Positions 53,992 to 61,422 of a stretch of 64,000 nt of DNA are shown piece after piece. The notes below the pieces were generated by a model, which had not been told where the DNA came from, did no database searches, and was given only the letters and a program-made list of their open reading frames with translations. This DNA is from Ralstonia pickettii (GTDB taxonomy: Bacteria; Pseudomonadota; Gammaproteobacteria; Burkholderiales; Burkholderiaceae): NCBI RefSeq assembly GCF_001699815.1, contig NZ_MCGB01000113.1, positions 62,001 to 126,000 on the forward strand, read 5' to 3'. The position numbers and the translations under genes are program-made. Each line of letters opens with the position of its first letter. The first letter of the stretch is position 1.

Positions 53992-55200
53992 ATGTCGCCT
54001 GCTCCCTTGCATCGCCTGCCAACGCCGCCCGACCGGCTTGCCGAAGCGCTGGCCACCATTGCTCCGCAGCTGGCCGCGTCAGCCGCAGAGCATGATCTGC
54101 AGGGCAACTTCCCGCACGACAACTTCGCGCTGCTGCACGCCTCGGGCCTGATTGCACAGGTCATCCCGCAAACGCATGGCGGTGGCGGCGCCGGCCTGCA
54201 GACGGCACGCCAGATCATTGCGTCCATCGCGCATGCCGATGCAGCCACTGCGCTTGTGCTGACGATGACGTACCTGCAGCACCGCGCCATCGCACGTGCC
54301 GATACGCGCTGGCCCGCGCATGTTCGGCAACAGGTGTTTGCGACTGCGCTGAATGAAGGCGCGCTCATCAACGCGCTGCGCGTGGAGCCGGACCTCGGCA
54401 CGCCCGCACGCGGCGGTTTGCCCGCCACAGTGGCAACGCGTGTCGGCAATCGCTGGCGCATCCGGGGCCGCAAGCTCTACAGCACCGGCAGCCCTGCCCT
54501 GCGCTGGCTATCCGTGTGGGGCCGCACCGATGAAGCCGAGCCGCGCGTGGGGATTTTTCTCGTGCCGCGTCCGTTGCCGGAAACACCGGGTATCCGCATC
54601 GAAGAAACCTGGAACCACCTCGGCTTGCGTGCCTCGGGCAGCCACGACGTCATCCTCGAAGATGTGGAGATTCCGCTCGACCACGCCGTCGATATCCGCC
54701 CTGCTTCGGAATGGGCAGCGCACAGTGCCGCGCAAGCCGACACGGGCGCGCAACTCGACCAGCAAGCATGGATGAACGTGCTGCTCGGCAGCCTGTACGA
54801 CGCCGTGGCGCAGGCCGCGCGCGACTGGCTCATCCAGTTTCTGAACACGCGGGCACCGGCCAACCTGGGCGGGCCGCTGGCCACGCTGCCGCGCATGCAG
54901 GAAGTGGTGGGCGAGGTTGCCGCCGCGCTGCAAACCAACCGCGTGCTGCTCGATCATGCAGCCGAAGCCGCCGATGCGGGCGCGCCGCTTTCCATCACCG
55001 ACAGCGGGCTGCTCAAGTACACCGTCACCGCCAACGCGATCCGCGCCGTGGAGTTGGCGCTGCAGCTGTCCGGCAATCACGGCCTGTCGCGCCGCAACCC
55101 GCTCGAGCGCCATTATCGCGATGTGCTGTGCAGCCGCATTCACACGCCGCAGAACGACTCCATCCTGCTGGCAGCCGGCCGCACTGCGCTCGGGGTTTAG
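53992..55200 (+). CDS. Acyl-CoA-dehydrogenase-type flavoprotein (SfnB/DszC-like)
   Basis: A 402-residue flavoprotein of the acyl-CoA dehydrogenase fold: a helical N-domain, a beta domain (RKLYSTGSPALRWLSVWGR) and a C-domain with the ELALQLSGNHGLSRRNPLERHYRDVLCSRIHTP pattern (middle shown). In sulfur loci such proteins (SfnB, DszC) act as flavin-dependent monooxygenases rather than dehydrogenases. The start is uncertain: ATG 53992 is used and GTG 53929 is possible; neither has a good ribosome site. Confidence 0.82.
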   Translation: MSPAPLHRLPTPPDRLAEALATIAPQLAASAAEHDLQGNFPHDNFALLHASGLIAQVIPQTHGGGGAGLQTARQIIASIAHADAATALVLTMTYLQHRAIARADTRWPAHVRQQVFATALNEGALINALRVEPDLGTPARGGLPATVATRVGNRWRIRGRKLYSTGSPALRWLSVWGRTDEAEPRVGIFLVPRPLPETPGIRIEETWNHLGLRASGSHDVILEDVEIPLDHAVDIRPASEWAAHSAAQADTGAQLDQQAWMNVLLGSLYDAVAQAARDWLIQFLNTRAPANLGGPLATLPRMQEVVGEVAAALQTNRVLLDHAAEAADAGAPLSITDSGLLKYTVTANAIRAVELALQLSGNHGLSRRNPLERHYRDVLCSRIHTPQNDSILLAAGRTALGV

Positions 55201-55260
55201 CTGGACGCCGCCAACCAAGTCCAGCAAGATGCCCAAAAATCCCACACCAGGAACCTGTCG

Positions 55261-55920
55261 ATGAGCACGCCTGCACTCGCCACCGTTTCCGCTGCTGCTT
55301 CCTCTGCGGCACCCGTACAAACACAGTCCATCGCGCCGCTGCGTGAGTTCGTGACGGCGCTGTCGCGCCTGCTGGATCAGCAACCGACCGAAGCCGAAAT
55401 CCTCTCGCGCGCCGGTGCCCTGCTCGGTGCGCTCGTCGCCCGCGACGACTGGTTGCCCGCTGAATACTCGCAGCCGCACCCAGAGCACTTCCAGCAGTTC
55501 CTCCTGCATGCCGATTCCGGCGAGCGCTTTTCCATCGTCAGCTTTGTCTGGGGCCCGGGCCAGCGCACACCCATTCACGACCACACCACGTGGGGCCTGA
55601 TCGGCATGCTGCGCGGCGCTGAATACTCGCAGCCGTTCAAGCTCGACGCGCAAGGCAAACCCCAACCCGACGGCCCGGCCATCCGCCTGGAGCCGGGCGC
55701 TGTAGAACACGTCTCGCCGCGCGTGGGGGACATCCACCGCGTGCACAACGCCTTTGACGATCGCACCTCGATCAGCATCCACGTCTACGGCGGCAACATC
55801 GGCGGCATCCACCGTTCCGTCTACACGGAAGACGGCGAGCGCAAGCCGTTCGTCTCCGGCTATTCGAATACCCATCTGCCCAATCTCTGGGACCGTTCCA
55901 AGGACACGCCCGCATCATGA
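55261..55920 (+). CDS. Thiol dioxygenase (cysteine/3-mercaptopropionate type)
   Basis: A 219-residue cupin of the cysteine dioxygenase family. Iron ligands are His106 and His108 (PIHDHTTWG) and His159 (GDIHRV); Tyr176 (HVYGGN) is the conserved outer-sphere residue. The family adds O2 to a thiol to give a sulfinate. Bacterial members with this pattern often prefer 3-mercaptopropionate. Its last bases overlap the rhodanese start (ATGA), so both are made together. Confidence 0.88.
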   Translation: MSTPALATVSAAASSAAPVQTQSIAPLREFVTALSRLLDQQPTEAEILSRAGALLGALVARDDWLPAEYSQPHPEHFQQFLLHADSGERFSIVSFVWGPGQRTPIHDHTTWGLIGMLRGAEYSQPFKLDAQGKPQPDGPAIRLEPGAVEHVSPRVGDIHRVHNAFDDRTSISIHVYGGNIGGIHRSVYTEDGERKPFVSGYSNTHLPNLWDRSKDTPAS

Positions 55921-57566
55921 GTACCACCATCGACGCTATCGACGCCATCGAATCGCCGGTCGCTGCACCGCTGGCCGAAACCCACGTCCCGACGTTGGCG
56001 TATGCCGACGTGCGCGCCGCCCTGCTGGCCCGCAAGGAGATTGCACTGGTCGACGTCCGCGAGGAAGACCCGTATGCCCAGGCGCATCCGCTATGGGCAG
56101 CCAACCTGCCGCTCTCCCGGCTGGAGTTGGAAGCGTGGTCGCGCATTCCGCGCCGCGACACGTTGATCGTGCTGTACGGCGTGCACGATGGCGTGGACCT
56201 CGCCCCGCGCGCGGCGGCCAAGCTGGCTGAACTCGGCTATACGCGCGTGTACCTGCTCGAAGGCGGACTCGATGGCTGGCGCGCAGCCGGCGGCGAGGTG
56301 TTCCAAGACGTGAACGTGCCGAGCAAATCCTTTGGCGAATACGTGGAGGCGCACCGCCACACGCCGTCGCTCAGCGCGCAGGAGGTCAAGGCGCTGCTTG
56401 ATGCCAAGCGCGACGTGGTGATCGTCGATTCGCGCCGCTATGAAGAGTTTCAGACCATGAGCATCCCCACGGCGACGAGCGTGCCGGGTGCCGAGCTGGT
56501 GTTGCGCATCCGCGAGCTGGCACCGGACCCGAGCACGCAGGTCATCGTCAATTGCGCGGGACGCACGCGCAGCATCATCGGCACGCAATCGCTGGTGAAT
56601 GCCGGCATCCCCAACCCGGTGGCGGCACTGCGCAATGGCACCATCGGCTGGCTGCTGGCCGATCAGGTGCTGGACCATGGCGCCAACCGCCGTCATCCGC
56701 AGGACGTGTCTGCCGAATCACGCGCGCAGGCACAGGCCGATGCGCGCGCCGTGGCCGAACGCGCCAACGTGCCGCGCATTGCGCTGGCTGAGGTTGCCAA
56801 ACTCGAGACCCCGGACCGCACGGTCTACAAGCTCGACGTGCGCACACCCGAGGAATATGCCACCGGCCACCTGCCCGGCTTTGCCAGCGCGCCCGGCGGC
56901 CAGCTCGTGCAGGAAACCGATCACACCGCCGCCGTGCGCGGCGCGCGCATCGTTCTGGCCGATGACGACGGCGTGCGCGCCGACATGTCCGCCTCGTGGC
57001 TCGCACAGATGGGCTGGGAGGTTTATGTCGTCGATCCGGTCGACGCGAGCGCGCGCAGCGTCACCGGGACGTGGCAGACACCTGCCCCGCCGCTCCCCGC
57101 CGTGCGCACGGTCGACGCCCGCGCCCTGGCCGGCTGGCTGGAAGCGGGCGACACCGCCGTCATCGACGTCACGCGCAGCGCCAACTACGTTGCGCGGCAT
57201 ATTCCGGGTGCGTGGTTTGCTGTACGCTCAGACTTGCCCGCAGCGCTGGCGCGCATCCCGGCGGCCCGCCGCTACGTGCTGACGTGCGGCTCCAGCCAGC
57301 TCGCCCGCTTTGCCGCCGCCGACCTTGCCAAGCTGACGCAGGCCGAGGTGTGGGTGCTCGACGGAGGCACTGCAACATGGGTGGCCGCCGGCCTGCCCAT
57401 TGAAACCGGCGAGACCCGCCTGGCCTCAGACCGCATCGACCGCTACCGCCGCCCGTATGAAGGCACGAGCGCACCGCGTACCGCGATGCAGGCCTATCTC
57501 GATTGGGAGTTCGGGCTGGTCGAGCAGCTGCGGCGCGACGGAACGCACGGGTTCCGGGTCATCTGA
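55917..57566 (+). CDS. Four-domain rhodanese sulfurtransferase
   Basis: A 549-residue protein with four rhodanese domains (about 20-130, 140-260, 280-390 and 395-510). Catalytic loops: domain 1 has YGVHD with no cysteine, domain 2 has CAGRTRS (Cys213), domain 3 has DDDGVR with no cysteine, and domain 4 has CGSSQLAR (Cys457). So domains 2 and 4 look active and 1 and 3 inactive, like two fused TST-type pairs. It would move sulfane sulfur from a persulfide or thiosulfate. It follows the thiol dioxygenase gene with an ATGA overlap. Confidence 0.9.
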   Translation: MSTTIDAIDAIESPVAAPLAETHVPTLAYADVRAALLARKEIALVDVREEDPYAQAHPLWAANLPLSRLELEAWSRIPRRDTLIVLYGVHDGVDLAPRAAAKLAELGYTRVYLLEGGLDGWRAAGGEVFQDVNVPSKSFGEYVEAHRHTPSLSAQEVKALLDAKRDVVIVDSRRYEEFQTMSIPTATSVPGAELVLRIRELAPDPSTQVIVNCAGRTRSIIGTQSLVNAGIPNPVAALRNGTIGWLLADQVLDHGANRRHPQDVSAESRAQAQADARAVAERANVPRIALAEVAKLETPDRTVYKLDVRTPEEYATGHLPGFASAPGGQLVQETDHTAAVRGARIVLADDDGVRADMSASWLAQMGWEVYVVDPVDASARSVTGTWQTPAPPLPAVRTVDARALAGWLEAGDTAVIDVTRSANYVARHIPGAWFAVRSDLPAALARIPAARRYVLTCGSSQLARFAAADLAKLTQAEVWVLDGGTATWVAAGLPIETGETRLASDRIDRYRRPYEGTSAPRTAMQAYLDWEFGLVEQLRRDGTHGFRVI

Positions 57567-57578
57567 CTGGCCTGCAAG
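57567..57578. other. Short gap before the tandem array
   Basis: Twelve bases between the rhodanese stop and the first repeat unit. The gap from 57832 to 57937, after the array, is AT-richer and probably holds the promoter of the next gene. Confidence 0.5.
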
Positions 57579-57831
57579 GTTCGGAACGTCAGGCTTGGCG
57601 TTCCGAACCCGACCGTTGGGGTTGGACACTCCATGCTTGCGGTTCCGAACTCCACCGTCGGCGTTCGGAACGTGACCGGCGTCGTTCCGAACCTCGATAT
57701 CTCGTACTTCGAACACCGACATTGAGGTTCTGAACGCCGTGCATGGGGTTCCAAACTCGGCACGCGGGGTTCATCACTCCGAGCGCGAGGTGTGGAACCG
57801 CGTGATGGCAGTCTCAAACCCACATACGCCT
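57579..57831. repeat. Degenerate tandem array, 12 units of 21 bp
   Basis: Units start at 57579, 57600, 57621, 57642, 57663, 57684, 57705 (22 bp), 57727, 57748, 57769, 57790 and 57811. Most open with GTTCGGAAC or GTTCCGAAC, a near-palindrome, followed by 12 variable bases; later units drift (GTTCTGAAC, GTTCCAAAC, GTGTGGAAC). The period of exactly 21 bp gives heptads on translation: VRNxxxx or VPNxxxx on the minus strand, SERxxxx or SEPxxxx on the plus. No unit is an exact copy of another, so the array is old or under selection only for the core. Confidence 0.85.
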
Positions 57832-57937
57832 CAGCTCACTTGCTTGCTAACAATGCTCACAACGAGCGATAACAAAACTCGTTTTGCGCATAAGGCCGCC
57901 TTGAGTAGCATCGGGACTTCCTCGCAGAGGTTCCGTC

Positions 57938-58825
57938 ATGTCCCCCTTCATCGCCCTGTGCCTGCTCATCACCTACGTGGTGTGGGGCACAACGTATCTC
58001 GCCGTCCGTTTTGCGCTGACCGATCTGCCGCCCTTTCTGATGATGGGCTCGCGTTTTCTGGCTGCGGCGTTGCTGCTCGCCCCGCTGGTCATCCTGCGAC
58101 AGCGCAAGCAGCCCGAAGAGCGGCCAACCTTGCGCCAGGTCCGCAACTGCGCGCTGATCGGCGCGTTCATGCTGGTGGGCGGCATGGGCATGACGGCGGT
58201 GGCCGAGCAGACCATCTCGTCGGGTGCGACCACGGTGATGATCGCGTCGATGCCGCTGTTCTCCACACTCTGGACGCTGCTGGCCGGCGGCCGCCTGCGT
58301 GCATATGAGATTGGCGCCATCGCGCTGGGCAGCATCGGGATTGCGGTGCTGTTTCGCGGAGCGGAGTTTCAGGCCAGCACGGTCGGCGTGCTGGCGCTGA
58401 CCACCGCCATTGCGTCATGGTCGTTCGGCTCGCAGCTCTCCAAGCGCATCGACATGCCCAAGGGCATGACGGCCTTTGTACTGGAGATGGCCTTTGGCGG
58501 CGTGGCGCTCGTGGTGCTCAGCCTGCTCACCGGCGAAGCGTGGCCCAGCCACATCGGCATGCACGCCGCGCTTGCGTGGGGCTACCTTGTGGTGTTCGGT
58601 TCGGCCATCGCATTCACGGCCTACATGGCGCTGGTGGAACGCGTGTCCACCGTCATGGCGACAAGCTATGTGTATGTGAACCCGCCCATCGCCCTGCTGA
58701 TGGGCGCATGGCTCGCCGATGAAGTGGTCGCGCCGCAGACGCTGGGCGCCACGGGCATCATCCTCGCGGCCGTGGTCGTGCTGACGGCCGGGGCTACGCG
58801 GGCGGCGCGACGGGCGGCTGCTTGA
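57938..58825 (+). CDS. DMT-family exporter (EamA, YedA-like)
   Basis: A 295-residue protein with ten membrane helices in two EamA repeats. It begins LLITYVVWGTTYLAVRFAL, and the second repeat contains YLVVFGSAIAFTAYMALVERV. These are drug/metabolite exporters; amino acids or their derivatives are common cargo. AGAGG precedes the ATG. It converges on the GGDEF-EAL gene. Confidence 0.85.
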   Translation: MSPFIALCLLITYVVWGTTYLAVRFALTDLPPFLMMGSRFLAAALLLAPLVILRQRKQPEERPTLRQVRNCALIGAFMLVGGMGMTAVAEQTISSGATTVMIASMPLFSTLWTLLAGGRLRAYEIGAIALGSIGIAVLFRGAEFQASTVGVLALTTAIASWSFGSQLSKRIDMPKGMTAFVLEMAFGGVALVVLSLLTGEAWPSHIGMHAALAWGYLVVFGSAIAFTAYMALVERVSTVMATSYVYVNPPIALLMGAWLADEVVAPQTLGATGIILAAVVVLTAGATRAARRAAA

Positions 58826-58840
58826 GCGTCTGTATAGCTG

Positions 58841-60853
58841 CTACCCCGCCAACGACGACGGCAACGACGCGCTCGGCACCACCTCCTCTTCGGCATACGC
58901 AGCGGTGCCGCTGTCCGCAGCGTTGTCCAGTCGGTTGAGCCAGGCCATCAACGCGTCGGCTTGCTGCGGGCGCGAGAACAGGTAGCCCTGCCCCAGGTCG
59001 CAGCCGGCGTCGCGCAGCAACGCGAGCTGCTCGGGGTCTTCCACGCCTTCGGCCACCACCTGCATGCGCAGGCTGTGGGCCATGGCGATCACCGCGCCTG
59101 CAATGGCTTCGCCGTCGCCGGGCATGCGCTGCACAAAGCTGCGGTCGATCTTGAGCTTCTGGATCGGAAAACGCTGCAGATACGCCAGCGACGAATACCC
59201 GGTGCCGAAATCGTCGATCGACAGGCTGATGCCGGCCGCGTGCAGGGATTCGAGCAGCGCGATGTTGGCTTCGATGTCTTCCATCAGCACGCTCTCCGTA
59301 ATTTCGAGCTCGAGCTGATGCGGCGGCATACCGGTTTCGCGCAGCACGTCCATGACGTTTTCCACGAGCGCCGGGTCGCGCGTCTGCCGAGCCGACAGGT
59401 TGACGGCCACCCGCAGCGTGACGCCGTCTTCGCGCATCCAGCGCACCGCCTGTTGGCACGCGGTACGCAGCACCCACAGGCCAAGCGGCACGATCAGCCC
59501 GGTTTCTTCCGCCACGGCGATGAACTCGCCCGGGCCAATCAGCCCGATCTCGGGATGGCGCCAGCGCACCAGTGCTTCCACGCCGTAGACGTTCGCCCTG
59601 GAGATCACCGCGTCGTGAGCATCGTCGGTGCTCAGGCGCACCTGCGGCTGGTAGGCCAGCAACAACTCTTCGCGGTCGAGCGCCCGGCGCAGATCGGCTT
59701 CCACGCGCAGGCGGCGGCGCGCCTGCTGGTCCATCTCCGACGTAAAGCTGGCGGCCGCATTCTTGCCGTGGTTCTTGGCGTGATACATCGCCGTGTCGGC
59801 GTTGCGCGTGAGCACCTGCACGTCACGTGCGTCATGCGGATACAGGCTCACGCCCACGCTGGCCGTGACGTAGATCTGATGCAGGTCGAGTGAAAACGGC
59901 GCCCCCAGCGCGGCAAGAATGCGCTTGGCCAACCCATCGGCCAGCGTTGCTGCTTCTGTCTCGGCAATCTGTGCACGGCCCGACAACTCTGCGATCACCG
60001 CGAACTCGTCTCCGCCGATGCGGCACAGCACGGCGCGCAGGTTGGCCTGCTCGATCACGTCGTTAAGCCGCCGTGCAACCTGGCGCAGCAGGCGGTCGCC
60101 ATTGTTGTGGCCCAGCGTGTCATTGACGACCTTGAAGTTGTCCAGATCCAGCAGGAGCAGCCCAACCGCCCCCGTCTGGCCTGCGCGCTTGAGCGACACC
60201 TGCAGGCGTTCGTTGAAGGCGTGCCGGTTCGGCAGTTCCGTCACCGAATCGATGTGGGCCAGGTAGTCCAGGTGCGCCTCTGCCTGCAGCACCGCGCGGC
60301 GCATGCGGGCGATCACCAGATACGCGAGGCCCATTGCACCGATGCCCACCGATACGGTCAGCACCGCATAGCCGAGCAGTTGCATGTACAGCTCGCTCAG
60401 GCTGGAGCGCACCACCACGTAGCCGATCACGCGGCGCTCCGATTCCACGGGCTCCACCACCTCCAGCGTGGTGAGCGTCGATACAGCCGACTCGCGCAGC
60501 ATGGCGGCATCGGGTGCCCGGACGGGCGCGGCATCGCCGTGCTGATACAGCGCCAGCGGCTTGCGCAGCGCGCTGAAAATGCCAGCAGCGCGCAGTGACG
60601 GCGATGCCTCCAGAGCGCCCAGCGTTTCTTCTGCCGCGCGGCGGTCATTGAAAAGCAGCGCGGCCACGCTGTTGGCACCGACGATGCGCGCCTGCACGTG
60701 CACATCGCGCACCAGCGCCGCATGCAGCGCGATGAACTGGAACACGATGAGCAGGAAGCCGGCAATGGTCAGTGCCGCACCGGCACCGGCCATATTGGCT
60801 CGCACCATGGAGTGCCCCAGGCGGGGCCGAGGGGTCGTAACGTACAGGCTCAT
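58841..60853 (-). CDS. Membrane GGDEF-EAL protein with YfiN-like sensor
   Basis: A 670-residue c-di-GMP enzyme. The N-terminal helix (about 23-47), a periplasmic region (about 48-155), a second helix (about 156-182) and a short signalling helix give the CHASE8/YfiN layout. The GGDEF motif RIGGDEF near 281 is complete. The EAL domain has VEALVRW near 422 and DDFGTGYSSL near 545, with all main metal residues. It could both make and break c-di-GMP. Its ATG overlaps the yfiR stop as ATGA, which fits control of the periplasmic part by YfiR. Confidence 0.88.
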   Translation of the reverse strand: MSLYVTTPRPRLGHSMVRANMAGAGAALTIAGFLLIVFQFIALHAALVRDVHVQARIVGANSVAALLFNDRRAAEETLGALEASPSLRAAGIFSALRKPLALYQHGDAAPVRAPDAAMLRESAVSTLTTLEVVEPVESERRVIGYVVVRSSLSELYMQLLGYAVLTVSVGIGAMGLAYLVIARMRRAVLQAEAHLDYLAHIDSVTELPNRHAFNERLQVSLKRAGQTGAVGLLLLDLDNFKVVNDTLGHNNGDRLLRQVARRLNDVIEQANLRAVLCRIGGDEFAVIAELSGRAQIAETEAATLADGLAKRILAALGAPFSLDLHQIYVTASVGVSLYPHDARDVQVLTRNADTAMYHAKNHGKNAAASFTSEMDQQARRRLRVEADLRRALDREELLLAYQPQVRLSTDDAHDAVISRANVYGVEALVRWRHPEIGLIGPGEFIAVAEETGLIVPLGLWVLRTACQQAVRWMREDGVTLRVAVNLSARQTRDPALVENVMDVLRETGMPPHQLELEITESVLMEDIEANIALLESLHAAGISLSIDDFGTGYSSLAYLQRFPIQKLKIDRSFVQRMPGDGEAIAGAVIAMAHSLRMQVVAEGVEDPEQLALLRDAGCDLGQGYLFSRPQQADALMAWLNRLDNAADSGTAAYAEEEVVPSASLPSSLAG

Positions 60854-61422
60854 TGCACGGTCCTCGCCAGGCGCAGCAGTTGTGAGCTGAGTTGCAGATG
60901 GGCTTGCCGCGCGGCCACTGCATCGATGTCGAAGACCACGCGATCGTCATGCAGCGTCAACGCGATCATCGGTTCGGGGTTGCCGGGTGCGCGCTGGTTT
61001 TTAGGGCTGTCGGACACCGTCAGCATGGGCGTGGCCGGATCGACACGCACGCCGTTCGAAGCACGCGCATCAAACACCAGGACATGGCAGCCGGCAACGG
61101 TACCGTCATTGATCTTTCGGATTTCCAGGCGGTGTCCGCGCACGGGTTTTCCTGTCAGTTTTTCCAAGGCTGCCTGCAACGGATGCTGTGCTGTCACGCA
61201 CAACACCATCGGGGCGTCGGCCTGGATGGCATCGGCCGGCCAGTTGGTGAACAGCGCAAAGTTGTAGATGAACGCTGCCTTGACCTGCACCTCGCTGGCC
61301 TGCATCTGCGCGTGCGTGGCGCCCATGCACACCACGCCAGCCAGCACGGCGCCCAGCGCCGCACATAACCTGCGCGGGCCTGGTCTTCGGGCGCGTCGGA
61401 CAGTGCCGTGCGGGGTGTTCAT
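60850..61422 (-). CDS. YfiR-like periplasmic repressor (DUF4154)
   Basis: A 190-residue protein with a signal peptide (about 1-38, Arg-rich start, ending ATHAQ) and a DUF4154/YfiR domain: VKAAFIYNFALFTNWPAD near 47, then two cysteines (Cys74 and one near 112). YfiR binds the periplasmic part of YfiN and keeps the diguanylate cyclase off; redox changes release it. Its coupling to both neighbours by ATGA overlaps suggests a three-gene signalling unit. Confidence 0.87.
   Translation of the reverse strand: MNTPHGTVRRARRPGPRRLCAALGAVLAGVVCMGATHAQMQASEVQVKAAFIYNFALFTNWPADAIQADAPMVLCVTAQHPLQAALEKLTGKPVRGHRLEIRKINDGTVAGCHVLVFDARASNGVRVDPATPMLTVSDSPKNQRAPGNPEPMIALTLHDDRVVFDIDAVAARQAHLQLSSQLLRLARTVQ

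Noticed and set aside
57579-57831. CRISPR array
   Set aside because: Repeats are not identical, the period is only 21 bp, there are no spacers of about 30 bp, and no cas gene is in the window.
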